A stretch of DNA of 19,342 nt from Aphodousia faecalis (GCA_018712705.1 DVGM01000055.1:1-19342); one strand, 5' to 3'. Counted from the first letter of the stretch, positions 8,956 to 16,847 are shown. Made by a program: numbers and translations. Notes: generated by a model not told the origin, from the letters alone.

Positions 8956-10047
8956 ATGTCCGTATCTCTTACTTTGAAAAATATTTCTCGCCGCTACGTC
9001 AAAGACAATGAAGAGTTCATGGCGGTTAATAACGTTAACCTAGAAGTTAAGCCCGGTGAGTTTTTAACGTTTCTTGGACCGTCCGGATGCGGTAAAACGA
9101 CGACCCTTCGCATGATCGCCGGCTTTGAAACACCGACAAGCGGTCAAATTTTGATGGATGGCGTTGACATCACCCATGTTCCAGCCAATGAACGCGGCTT
9201 GGGCTTTGTGTTCCAAAACTATGCCCTTTTCCCGCACATGAAGATTTTCGACAATGTCGCCTACGGTTTGAAAATTCGTGGAGAAACCGGAGAGGCGGCT
9301 GCTAAGAAAGTGCGTGAAGCGCTTGCCATGGTGGGGTTGACCAAAGAAGAAAAACGTTACCCGAATCAACTCTCGGGTGGCCAGCAGCAACGCGTTGCCT
9401 TGGCCCGTGTATTGGTTCTGCGTCCCAAGCTTTTACTCATGGATGAACCGCTTTCCAACCTTGACGCCAAGCTTCGTCTTCACATGAGAAGTGAAATTCG
9501 CCGAATTCAGCAAGAGTTGGAAATCACTTGTCTATATGTGACGCATGATCAAAAAGAAGCCCTGACAATGTCAGACCGCATTATGGTGATGAACCGCGGG
9601 CACATTGACCAGTTGGGTACGCCTATGAACCTCTACGAAGATCCGGCGACGCCTTTCGTGGCAGACTTTATCGGCCAAGCCAACCTCCTGCAAGGGAAAC
9701 TGGTGAGCGTTGACGAAAACGGTTGGGGACATTTTGCAGTGGCCGGCAAAGAATTGCTCGCCCGCATGGGAAAGCAAAATCCGCCTGCTATCGGTGAAAA
9801 CGCCTTGCTTGTTGTCCGACCGGAAAATCTGACGATGAATGAATCTGACAACGCTATTGCGATGCGCATTGTCAATCGACTTTTCGAGGGCGACCGCATT
9901 GATTATCACGTCGTCATTGAAGGCTCCGGACAAGAAAAGCCCTTTAGCATGTCCGTGCCGTTCCTACCTGGCACTCAAATCATTGACGAGGGCTCGACCG
10001 TCAATGTTTCCTTTAATCCACAAGCCGGTGTGATTATCAAGGGTTAA
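8956..10047 (+). CDS. ABC importer ATPase (AfuC/FbpC/PotA-like)
   Basis: This cytoplasmic ATPase of 363 residues powers the importer. Walker A (GPSGCGKTT) is at residues 41-49, the Q-loop near 87, the LSGGQQQR signature at 139-146, Walker B with Asp163-Glu164, and the switch histidine at 197. The C-terminal ~130 residues are consistent with a TOBE-type regulatory domain, as in the MalK/PotA/FbpC group. The start ATG follows GGAG (8941-8944), and the gene closely follows the permease gene. The catalytic residues are all present, so the importer should be functional. The ATPase alone does not reveal the substrate. Confidence 0.92.
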   Translation: MSVSLTLKNISRRYVKDNEEFMAVNNVNLEVKPGEFLTFLGPSGCGKTTTLRMIAGFETPTSGQILMDGVDITHVPANERGLGFVFQNYALFPHMKIFDNVAYGLKIRGETGEAAAKKVREALAMVGLTKEEKRYPNQLSGGQQQRVALARVLVLRPKLLLMDEPLSNLDAKLRLHMRSEIRRIQQELEITCLYVTHDQKEALTMSDRIMVMNRGHIDQLGTPMNLYEDPATPFVADFIGQANLLQGKLVSVDENGWGHFAVAGKELLARMGKQNPPAIGENALLVVRPENLTMNESDNAIAMRIVNRLFEGDRIDYHVVIEGSGQEKPFSMSVPFLPGTQIIDEGSTVNVSFNPQAGVIIKG

Positions 10048-10059
10048 TGCTTTTGATGT

Positions 10060-10105
10060 GAAGCGACAAGATTTCCAACGTCTTGTCGCTTCTTGTTATC
10101 TTTTT
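10060..10105 (+). terminator. Rho-independent terminator of the ABC importer operon
   Basis: A perfect 12-bp stem, GAAGCGACAAGA (10060-10071) with TCTTGTCGCTTC (10081-10092), has a nine-base loop and is followed by a T-rich stretch ending in five T at 10101-10105. It starts 12 bases after the ATPase stop codon. Confidence 0.85.
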
Positions 10106-10222
10106 CGCACTCTCAAGTTATCTTTCAGTCCATCTTATTGGGTTCTCATTGACTCAACCATCAACCCACTTGAATTAACCAAACTGCTAGCGATAACTAT
10201 GGGCATTTAATGGCTCTGACTA

Positions 10223-10250
10223 TTGCGTACAGCGTTGTTTTCGTTAAAAT
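10223..10250 (+). promoter_or_regulatory. Candidate sigma-70 promoter of the yegU-yegV-permease operon
   Basis: TTGCGT (10223-10228) and TAAAAT (10245-10250) are separated by 16 bases. The start would lie near 10257, giving a leader of about 65 bases that contains the small hairpin at 10273-10287. Confidence 0.5.
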
Positions 10251-10272
10251 CAATCCGTTTTTGTAATACCGC

Positions 10273-10304
10273 TGACTGTCGCAGTCATCGAATCTTTCTT
10301 TTTT
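10273..10304 (+). terminator. Possible attenuator hairpin in the leader before yegU
   Basis: TGACTG (10273-10278) pairs with CAGTCA (10282-10287) around a three-base loop, and a pyrimidine-rich stretch with a T-run follows. The stem is short (six pairs) and the T-run begins several bases after it, so it may be only weakly active. It lies between the candidate promoter and the start codon. Confidence 0.28.
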
Positions 10305-10321
10305 CTTGATAAAAATTTGCC

Positions 10322-11332
10322 ATGCAAAATTGCACTCGCAGCAAAATAGCCGGCGCTATCGCCGGCATGGTGTTGGGCGACGCACTGGGCGTGCCTGGAG
10401 AACTCTGGCCTCGTGAGAAAGTACGTGAACGTTTCGGCTGGATTGATACATTTTTAGATGGTCCTGAAGATAACATCGTTGCATGCTACTTCAAGGCGGC
10501 TCACTACACGGATGATTCTGCTCAAGCCTTTGTTGTCTTGAAAGCTCTTTTGGAATACAAGGCCGTACCGCCTGTTAAGGAATTAGCAAAGCGCTTAATC
10601 GACTGGGTCATCTCGATGAATGGCTTTGAAATTAATCTCTTGGGACCCAGCTCCAAAGCTAGTCTTTTGGCTCACAGCGAAGGCCGCGATCCGAGTCAAT
10701 ATCTCAAAACGGCGCTCACCAATGGAGCGGCCATGCGTATTGCGCCTGTCGGCTGCTTAATTGATGCAGATAAACCTGAATTGCTGGCAAAAACTGTCGC
10801 CGATATCTCTAAAGTCACCCATGGAACTGATGTGGCCATCGCCGGTGCTGCCATGGTTGCTCAAGCCGTTGCAAGTGGCGTTGCCGGACGCTCTTGGGAT
10901 GAGGCTGCCGATGATGTTTTAGCGATTTTTGATATCGCTAAAACTTACGGCGAACCCACCTGGGCAGCTTCGGTTAAACGTCGTTTTGAATTAGCGCTGG
11001 ACGCCGCCTGCAATATTCATGATCCCGAAGAATATTCACGCTGGATTTATGAGGTCCTCGGAACGGGGACGATGACAAGCGAGTCTGTGTCGGCTGCTCT
11101 TGCTGTGGCTTGGTTCTGCCGAGACCCCAAAAAAGCCGCCATCATGTGCGCCAACATGGGTGGAGACACCGATACGATGGGGGCAATGGCCGTAGCGATA
11201 TGCGGAGCCATGAATGGCATTGAGAGTATTCCTGCTGATTGGTTAAAGACACTCGAAGAGACCAATAACCTTAATTTCTTGGAGTTGGCTGATCAAATCA
11301 TCGAAACGCGCCCTGCGTTTAACAAGGATTGA
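10322..11332 (+). CDS. yegU: ADP-ribosylglycohydrolase-family protein, YegU-like
   Basis: This 336-residue cytoplasmic protein belongs to the DraG/ARH family of binuclear-metal hydrolases that cleave N- or O-glycosidic bonds of ADP-ribose. The two metal-binding motifs are intact: YTDDS at 62-66 and GGDTDT at 280-285, with the family's N-terminal GDALG near 19-23. From memory it matches E. coli YegU along most of its length, including ELWPR, FGWID, TNGAAMR and CANxGGDTDTxGAMA. The substrate of YegU is not established. The ATG at 10322 has no obvious Shine-Dalgarno, but the protein begins as its relatives do. The stop is three bases from the yegV-like start, so the two are likely translationally coupled. 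Linkage to a kinase and a permease suggests catabolism of an imported nucleoside-like compound rather than removal of protein ADP-ribosylation; that is inference. Confidence 0.88.
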   Translation: MQNCTRSKIAGAIAGMVLGDALGVPGELWPREKVRERFGWIDTFLDGPEDNIVACYFKAAHYTDDSAQAFVVLKALLEYKAVPPVKELAKRLIDWVISMNGFEINLLGPSSKASLLAHSEGRDPSQYLKTALTNGAAMRIAPVGCLIDADKPELLAKTVADISKVTHGTDVAIAGAAMVAQAVASGVAGRSWDEAADDVLAIFDIAKTYGEPTWAASVKRRFELALDAACNIHDPEEYSRWIYEVLGTGTMTSESVSAALAVAWFCRDPKKAAIMCANMGGDTDTMGAMAVAICGAMNGIESIPADWLKTLEETNNLNFLELADQIIETRPAFNKD

Positions 11333-11334
11333 CT

Positions 11335-12291
11335 ATGCGAGCCGTAAAAGAGTTGGTTAATGCCCTTAACCCTCAGAAAAAAGTCTTCATTTTAGGCTCA
11401 GCCTTTGTGGACATGATTTTAAGTGTCCACGAAATGCCGCACGCGGGCGCCGATATCGAAGGAAAATTTAAGAAAACAGTTGTAGGTGGCTGCTCCTTTA
11501 ATGTAGCTGACGTGCTCTGGAAATTAGGCCTTCCGTTTGACTCCTATATGCCTGTGGGTGAAGGACAATTTGCCGATCTCGTTGAGCAGACACTCACTCG
11601 GCGCAACCTTCCCGTCTATCGTGAGCAAGGAGCAGGCGACAACGGTTGGTGCCTCTCGATTGCAGACCACACAGGAGAGCGGACCTTCATTTCGATGTTT
11701 GGCCTGGAACGGCAAATGAAGGCTCAATGGTTTGACCGATTCAACCTTCCCCAATACGACTATATCTACGTCTCGGGTTACCAAGCCGAAGGGAAAAACG
11801 GTGAAGTGCTGCTCTCCGTTCTTAACCGAAAAGCTGATAACGCTTTAATTGTTTTTGATCCGGGTCCTCGTGTTACGGAAATGGGACAGGAACGGCTTAA
11901 AGCTTTCGAAGACTTAGGCTGTCTTTATACCGTTAACTGCAGTGAAGCGATGTGGATGACCAATACGCACAATGCGACCGATGCCGCCATCGCCCTTTCG
12001 GTTCGCTCGGGCAATCCGTCTGTTGTCACCGATGGCAGGAACGGCGCGGTTTATACAGAGAAAAAACCGTCTGGATGGACGGCTAAACGCATCCCCAGCT
12101 TCAAAGTTAATCTCGTTGACACAATCGGCTCAGGAGATGCTCACACTGGAGGCCTTTTGGCTGGCCTCATGTGCGGTTTAACAATGGCCGAAGCCACGCT
12201 TATCGCCAACGCCGTTGCGGCGCATGTCACGGCAAGCGAAGGCGCTGCAACCGCTCCCACTCGCTCAGAGCTTGAACACTACTCTCTTTAA
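11335..12291 (+). CDS. yegV: PfkB-family carbohydrate/nucleoside kinase, YegV-like
   Basis: This 318-residue protein is a ribokinase-fold kinase. The N-terminal substrate-binding signature is VGGCSFNVA near 50-58. The C-terminal signature DTIGSGDAH at 262-270 supplies the anion hole and the catalytic aspartate 268. From memory it is close to E. coli YegV, sharing the GDNGWCL and GERTF segments and the unusual histidine after GDA or GDS. The ATG at 11335 is chosen because AAGGA (11324-11328) lies six bases upstream; a TTG in frame at 11329 overlaps the previous stop and has no usable spacing. It would phosphorylate the sugar or nucleoside released or imported by its neighbours; the exact substrate is unknown. 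Confidence 0.9.
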   Translation: MRAVKELVNALNPQKKVFILGSAFVDMILSVHEMPHAGADIEGKFKKTVVGGCSFNVADVLWKLGLPFDSYMPVGEGQFADLVEQTLTRRNLPVYREQGAGDNGWCLSIADHTGERTFISMFGLERQMKAQWFDRFNLPQYDYIYVSGYQAEGKNGEVLLSVLNRKADNALIVFDPGPRVTEMGQERLKAFEDLGCLYTVNCSEAMWMTNTHNATDAAIALSVRSGNPSVVTDGRNGAVYTEKKPSGWTAKRIPSFKVNLVDTIGSGDAHTGGLLAGLMCGLTMAEATLIANAVAAHVTASEGAATAPTRSELEHYSL

Positions 12292-12305
12292 TCTCTGCAT
12301 TTATC

Positions 12306-13751
12306 ATGGCTAACGACAATAACATTTCACAAATCGAAACCAACGGCGTTAATCCCGTGCCCGATAGTGAGCGCTACGGCAAACCGGCCGATCTGTTCCC
12401 TATTTGGTTTTCTTGGAATATTTCTATTTTCGGCATCACCTGCGGGATGTACGTCTTCGGCTTGGGACTTTCTGTCGCTCAAGCAATGGCAGCAGGCGTT
12501 ATCGGTTATTTCTTATCTTGTTCATTGGTGGGAATCTTGGCGGTCGGCGGTGTCCGTACCGGGCTTCCGACATTAGTGCAATCGCGCTTGGCTTTCGGCT
12601 ACCACGGCAACAAAGTCCCCACCTTCTTCGGTTATGTCGCAAACATGGGCTGGAAAGTGACGATGCTTTCCATGGCTTCAACCACTTTTGCCGACTTAGT
12701 GGCTAAATTGATTCCCGTGATGGCAACGCCGCAAGGAACAGCCACAACAACGTGTTTGCTCGTGAGTTTTGCATTTGTGCTCTTTTTCACGATGATCGGC
12801 GCCGTTTACGGTCACGCTTTCATTATGAAGATTGAGAAAATCATCGCTTGGATCACGGGCCTGATGACTTTGGTTTATCTCTTTTTCTTCATACCGCAAA
12901 TCAACTTTGCAACCTTGGGCGATGCGCCCTCTGGCTCTTTTGCCACGTTCTTGGGTGGAATCGTGCTCGCCATGACCATGGTTGGCTTGGGATTCTTAAA
13001 TTACGGCGGTGACTACTCTCGCTATCTGCCACGACACACGCCCGGCCGCGGAGTCATTTTCTGGACCACGGTCGGTATTGCCTTGCCTGTTTCCGTTCTT
13101 TTGATTTTGGGAGTCATGTTAAGTGCCGGCAATCCAGAACTTTTAGCTCGTGCTTCTCGTGAACCGCTTGCGGCCTTAACGGGAATTTTGCCTTTCTGGT
13201 TCTTTGTACCGTTCTCCATTGTGATCGTGACCTCCTTAATGTCTGCCGGCATGACAGGGGTTTATAGTTCAGGGCTTGCCTTAATGGCAATGGGCGTCCC
13301 CATGAGCCGTGCCGCCACAACAATCATGAATGCCGTCATCATTGCCTTGGGAGCGTTCTACTTAACCTTTATTTCCGACTCGTTCTTATCCACATTCACA
13401 TCGTTCTTAGCGGCCATCTCCGTCATTATGGGATCTTGGGGCGCGATCGAAATCGTGGACCTTTTGCGCCAAAAGCGCCTGTCTTGGAATGTTAACTTGG
13501 CTTTGCCGCCTTCACAGGGTGGAAAAAATTTACGCTGGAGCGCTTGTCTGTCGCTGTTGGTCGCAACGCTTGTCGGATTAGGAACGATCACCTCAAGTGA
13601 CCCCTACATTGGCAAGATTACAAGCTTCTTATTAAGTGAAGAGGCTAAGGCAAGCGTTTTTGCTCAAGCCAATATCGGCGTGGTTGCCGCAATGATTATC
13701 GGCGCGATGCTTTACGCAATCCTCACCTACGTTGTTAAAGCCGAGCGTTAA
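12306..13751 (+). CDS. NCS1-family nucleobase/nucleoside permease (cytosine/purine type)
   Basis: This 481-residue inner-membrane protein has about twelve hydrophobic helices. It shows NCS1 hallmarks: an N-terminal PDSERYGKPADLFPIWFSWN segment just before helix 1, and a TGLPTLVQSRLAFGYHG segment near 86-102. NCS1 proteins bring in cytosine, purines, allantoin, hydantoins or related compounds by cation symport. It is the third gene of the operon, 14 bases after yegV, without a clear Shine-Dalgarno. In E. coli the yegUV pair is accompanied by YegT, an MFS nucleoside transporter, so this gene probably fills the same transport role from an unrelated family. The specific substrate cannot be read from the sequence. 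Confidence 0.88.
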   Translation: MANDNNISQIETNGVNPVPDSERYGKPADLFPIWFSWNISIFGITCGMYVFGLGLSVAQAMAAGVIGYFLSCSLVGILAVGGVRTGLPTLVQSRLAFGYHGNKVPTFFGYVANMGWKVTMLSMASTTFADLVAKLIPVMATPQGTATTTCLLVSFAFVLFFTMIGAVYGHAFIMKIEKIIAWITGLMTLVYLFFFIPQINFATLGDAPSGSFATFLGGIVLAMTMVGLGFLNYGGDYSRYLPRHTPGRGVIFWTTVGIALPVSVLLILGVMLSAGNPELLARASREPLAALTGILPFWFFVPFSIVIVTSLMSAGMTGVYSSGLALMAMGVPMSRAATTIMNAVIIALGAFYLTFISDSFLSTFTSFLAAISVIMGSWGAIEIVDLLRQKRLSWNVNLALPPSQGGKNLRWSACLSLLVATLVGLGTITSSDPYIGKITSFLLSEEAKASVFAQANIGVVAAMIIGAMLYAILTYVVKAER

Positions 13752-13771
13752 AGGACGCACTTGGATGCGAA

Positions 13772-13805
13772 CGGTTGGCAGATGATTCTTTGCACCTGCC
13801 AACCG
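13772..13805 (+). other. Ten-base-pair hairpin after the permease gene
   Basis: CGGTTGGCAG (13772-13781) pairs with CTGCCAACCG (13796-13805) around a 14-base loop. It has no T-run of its own and lies directly before a standard terminator, so it may protect the 3' end or act for transcription from the right. Confidence 0.5.
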
Positions 13806-13822
13806 CCTGCGACTTGATTGAT

Positions 13823-13847
13823 GGGAGCCTCTCTCGGGGCTCTTTTT
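13823..13847 (+). terminator. Rho-independent terminator of the yegUV-permease operon
   Basis: GAGCC (13825-13829) pairs with GGCTC (13838-13842), extended by two G-T wobbles, and is followed by five T at 13843-13847. It lies between convergent genes; the minus strand has no T-run here, so it is directed at the plus-strand operon. Confidence 0.72.
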
Positions 13848-13879
13848 ATTAGGTTAGAAGTTATAGCGGACACCGAAAT

Positions 13880-16516
13880 TCACGCCCACGGCTCTTCAAT
13901 TTCTACGCCGGTGGTGTGTTCCACATCCACGTACACATACGTGTTGTCAGACACACTGACATTGGCACCAATACCGAATTCTCCCCAGGTGCCGCCAAAG
14001 TCACTGCTAACCGTTCGAGACATATGGGCGTTGCTGACCTTAACGTCTGTTTCACCCAAGAAGTCATGCACCACAGAAGCTCTCACATAGACATTGCCCT
14101 TGTTATCCGGACATTGGATACCCGCCATGAAGCCAGCGCGAGCAATGAAAGAATCCGTTGATTGCAGCTCGTACTTACGATCACCATAACGGAAGCTATC
14201 CGAATCAATGTAGCTGTAAGTGGCTTCGACTTGCGGTTCAATGAAGAGGTTATAAGGCAGAGCAAAGCGCCAGCCGGCCTCTGCCGACAAAGACAAGCCC
14301 GTGTTATCCATCTTACCGTCATAAGCCTTTCCTTGTCCGGTCAAGCTTCTGGCATTGGCGTCATTCTTAATGGACGCCACGCGGCCGATCACATCAACAT
14401 ATTGTCCCTTGTCACCTAACCAAGTGCCGTACAACGCTAAGCTGTAAGTGTCCAAATCAGCGCTGCCGCCATCGAAATCGGCATCACCCTTGGTGTAGCT
14501 GAAAGCGGTACCAAAGCGGATATTGTTTTCGGTGGGCATCGTATCGATACCGACTTGGATCATGTGGAAATCGTTTTCCAAATCACCATCGGACCACTTG
14601 AGTTTACCGCCGTTATAGCGCACCCATGCGCCGCTCTTATAAGGCGTTGCACGAAGATCACCCATACGTTTGTAGAGATCATTTAATTCGGCGCGCCAGG
14701 CAACAACAGGAAGATTAGCAACGGCGGTTAGCGTACGGTTTGTTTCATTAACTTCTTCTGTCTGCCTGACCTTATTACCTTCAGCATCGTAGACCGCTAC
14801 AACACGATCGGTCATATCATTGGCGCCGATCACAACTTTCATGCCTTCGGCACCCTCTGTTCCATTGGTATTCAGATCAACAGTCGCAGCTAAATCGGCA
14901 ACACCTTGATCCACACTCGTCATGGTATTACCATAGGCAGAGTCAGAGCTGGATACTGTCAACCCCGTACTTGTGTTTTTACCAATCGTTATCTGATGTT
15001 CTTTTGTATCACCCTCGAGAATCGTATTACTACTTCCCGTCATTTCACCTATTTGCATCTGGCTGCCTGCAGCGTTGAATACGGTGGAGTTTGAGGCTGT
15101 AAGTTTTTCAATAGCAAATTGATTAAAGGCTGAAGAATTTTCCTTAGCAGGATCGCTAAAGTTACTCAATAATGAGTTGCCAGCTAAGAAAACTTCTCCT
15201 AACTTAACTGATGTCGCAGAGTCCCCCATTGATGAGTTATCAAATTGCGCATGTGCCCCTTGAGCGACTTCCAGGGAGCCTATGCTCAACACTATCTCAT
15301 CTGTTGACTCTTTTCTATACGTATTAAAATGAGCAGTGCTATTTTCTTTGATTGTTGCCTTTCCAACATCAACGCCAGCATAGCTTTGAAATAGCGAATC
15401 TTCTGTGGTTCCGTCGAAGATAACCTGAGTGATTTCTGCGCCCTTCGTATTGTCATGCAATTGCACTTTCGCGGAGCCGTTCATGAGCAAAGAGTTTGCA
15501 GAAAATTCCTGATCAAAGGTACTGACTGTATCATTTTCCAGCTTTAGTTCTCCATTAACGATAAAACTACCCTTTACATCATCGGCAGACCACACTCTTG
15601 AACCTTCTGTCACAACAAGATCGTTAGTGGTAAACGAAGCAGATTCCTCTCCTCCGTCATTAATATTGACTGTTCCATCAAAATATGTCGTGCCAGTAAC
15701 TTCAACTGTTCCGGCATTTTTAAGTACTTTCAGATAAGCTGTTTCAGCCTTGATCTGCCCAGTATTTCCTTGGATAGATGTTCTATTCTCGATTGTTCCT
15801 AATTGTTTGGCAGAAATCTCACCGGCGTTAGCAGCAATAGTGGCGGCGTTAAGTGTTCCCTCCTTAACATCAATTTTCGCCCCATCTTGATTAATAAAAC
15901 TCGTATGATCCGTTAATTCAACTGTTAGATCTCCTTGCGTTACGGTCAAATCACCCTCATTCTGCAACTTATATAAAGTTACATCATTAACAACTTCTAT
16001 CTTCCCTGAATTACCGATAATTGAGACTTTTCCGCCCTCAAAACCTTCTAGTCCATGTGTTTTAATTGTCCCCTGATTATTAGCAATCGTGTCAACTTGA
16101 AGGCTGCCATTTTGGATTGTTATAGTCGCCCCGCTATTATTAACAAACTCACCAGCAGATGAATTCTGAATACTTAAATTACCATCACTAACAGTTAATG
16201 AGCCGCTATTTCTTAACCAATGTAAACTGGCATCTCCTTTGATAGTGGCTGATGCACCAGACTCATTTGTAAACGTGAAGCGTTTGTCCTCGGAACCCAG
16301 ACTTCCCGCACTAAGCGTTCCTTTGTTGGTCAAAGAGGAGGCCGATATTTTTCCACCTATATCCAACTTGCCCTCATTTACTACTCCGTCAGCACTCAAA
16401 TCTCTTGTTGCTGAAATAGACCCAGTAGATTTGTTATTAATTTGTTTTGTCACTACTAATGAGTCGATACCTTCCACTGTGCCACTATTGCTAAACCACC
16501 CATTTTGAATATTCAA
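13880..16516 (-). CDS. Main fragment of the autotransporter (passenger and most of the barrel)
   Basis: An 878-codon frame, drawn here from a TTG at 16516 with no ribosome binding site at the right distance, covers passenger residues 1-600 and a barrel domain from about 606. The frame actually continues upstream without a stop into the first fragment's overlap, so the TTG is not a real start. As it stands the product lacks both a signal peptide and the final beta-strand, and could not be secreted or inserted. Confidence 0.6.
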   Translation of the reverse strand: MNIQNGWFSNSGTVEGIDSLVVTKQINNKSTGSISATRDLSADGVVNEGKLDIGGKISASSLTNKGTLSAGSLGSEDKRFTFTNESGASATIKGDASLHWLRNSGSLTVSDGNLSIQNSSAGEFVNNSGATITIQNGSLQVDTIANNQGTIKTHGLEGFEGGKVSIIGNSGKIEVVNDVTLYKLQNEGDLTVTQGDLTVELTDHTSFINQDGAKIDVKEGTLNAATIAANAGEISAKQLGTIENRTSIQGNTGQIKAETAYLKVLKNAGTVEVTGTTYFDGTVNINDGGEESASFTTNDLVVTEGSRVWSADDVKGSFIVNGELKLENDTVSTFDQEFSANSLLMNGSAKVQLHDNTKGAEITQVIFDGTTEDSLFQSYAGVDVGKATIKENSTAHFNTYRKESTDEIVLSIGSLEVAQGAHAQFDNSSMGDSATSVKLGEVFLAGNSLLSNFSDPAKENSSAFNQFAIEKLTASNSTVFNAAGSQMQIGEMTGSSNTILEGDTKEHQITIGKNTSTGLTVSSSDSAYGNTMTSVDQGVADLAATVDLNTNGTEGAEGMKVVIGANDMTDRVVAVYDAEGNKVRQTEEVNETNRTLTAVANLPVVAWRAELNDLYKRMGDLRATPYKSGAWVRYNGGKLKWSDGDLENDFHMIQVGIDTMPTENNIRFGTAFSYTKGDADFDGGSADLDTYSLALYGTWLGDKGQYVDVIGRVASIKNDANARSLTGQGKAYDGKMDNTGLSLSAEAGWRFALPYNLFIEPQVEATYSYIDSDSFRYGDRKYELQSTDSFIARAGFMAGIQCPDNKGNVYVRASVVHDFLGETDVKVSNAHMSRTVSSDFGGTWGEFGIGANVSVSDNTYVYVDVEHTTGVEIEEPWA
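15725..16216 (-). repeat. Diverged ~82-residue tandem repeats in the autotransporter passenger
   Basis: Within the 878-codon fragment, residues 101-183 and 184-264 align as two repeat units. Matching landmarks are LRNSG/LQNEG, FVNNSGA/FINQDGA, NGSL/EGTL, DTIANNQG/ATIAANAG and GNSGKI/GNTGQI, offset by 81-83 residues. A third unit begins at 265 (LKNAG) and a half-unit precedes at 82 (FTNESGA). Such glycine- and asparagine-rich repeats fit a right-handed beta-helix. No cysteine pairs, protease triad or RGD motif were noticed. Confidence 0.6.
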
Positions 16517-16554
16517 AACATTACCCTGACTAATTTTTCCTCCTTTCTCAATGG

Positions 16555-16758
16555 TTAGACATTTAGACTCATATCTTCGCCATTCGATCCTATTAATGAT
16601 CCACCACCTTTAATAGTTATCGCTTGCTGATTTTGGTAATCTTGAGGGTCATATTGCGTCTCTGTTGTGATATCTAAGGCTATGCTTGGCATGGACATAC
16701 TCGCTAAGGTCACTGCTAAAGCTATGCCTGAAAGCCGAAACAGTTTCTTTGAAGACAT
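16555..16758 (-). CDS. N-terminal fragment of the autotransporter (signal peptide and first beta-helix turn)
   Basis: This 67-residue open frame holds the Sec signal peptide and about 40 residues of mature passenger ending in GGGSLIGSNGEDMSLNV. The frame is also open upstream to about 16893, but the GGAGG and the signal peptide show that 16758 is the real start. On its own it would give only a short secreted peptide. Confidence 0.6.
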   Translation of the reverse strand: MSSKKLFRLSGIALAVTLASMSMPSIALDITTETQYDPQDYQNQQAITIKGGGSLIGSNGEDMSLNV

Positions 16759-16799
16759 AAATTCCTCCAGACTGAATAAAAACTCATGTCTTCGTTGTG

Positions 16800-16847
16800 C
16801 CCCCCCCAGATTTATGCTTTGACAGCAATCAAAGAATGACGAATGAC
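16800..16847 (-). promoter_or_regulatory. Putative control region of the autotransporter: G8 tract, palindrome, heptamer repeat
   Basis: Read on the minus strand from the distal end there are two tandem GTCATTC copies (16834-16847, sharing no bases). Next is a 6-6-6 palindrome, CTTTGA-TTGCTG-TCAAAG (16817-16834). Then comes a CATAAAT sequence that could be a -10 element, and finally a run of eight G (16800-16807) about 41 bases before the ATG. The palindrome looks like a dimeric operator. The -35 match is poor, so an activator may be needed. Homopolymeric G tracts in promoters and leaders of surface proteins are a known phase-variation device. Confidence 0.4.

Larger units (their letters stand above)
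13854..16758 (-). pseudogene. Type V autotransporter with two apparent frameshifts
   Basis: Reconstructed as a single gene this encodes a protein of roughly 970 residues: signal peptide, beta-helix passenger and C-terminal autotransporter barrel. It starts at the ATG 16758, five bases after a strong GGAGG (16764-16768), with a signal peptide MSSKKLFRLSGIALAVTLAS and onward to about SIA-LD. The frame is lost at a TAA (16555-16557). Adding one base near 16558 rejoins SLNV to LTIEKGGKISQGN, continuing the same beta-helix pattern. The barrel begins near 14700 (LNDLYKRMGDLR) and reads on to EEPW before a TGA at 13880-13882. One added base near 13885 (for example GGG to GGGG) restores a typical terminus, VNFGVRYNF followed by TAA at 13854. 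Aromatic-ended termini of this type are the beta-signal needed for BAM-mediated insertion. Either the gene is decaying, it is phase-varied, or the sequence has two indel errors. Confidence 0.8.

Noticed and set aside
16510..16557. Programmed -1 frameshifting at the GGAGGAAAAATT sequence to join the autotransporter fragments
   Set aside because: The stop codon of the upstream frame lies before this sequence, so a ribosome could not reach it in the first frame, and no X-XXY-YYZ slippery heptamer is found before the stop.
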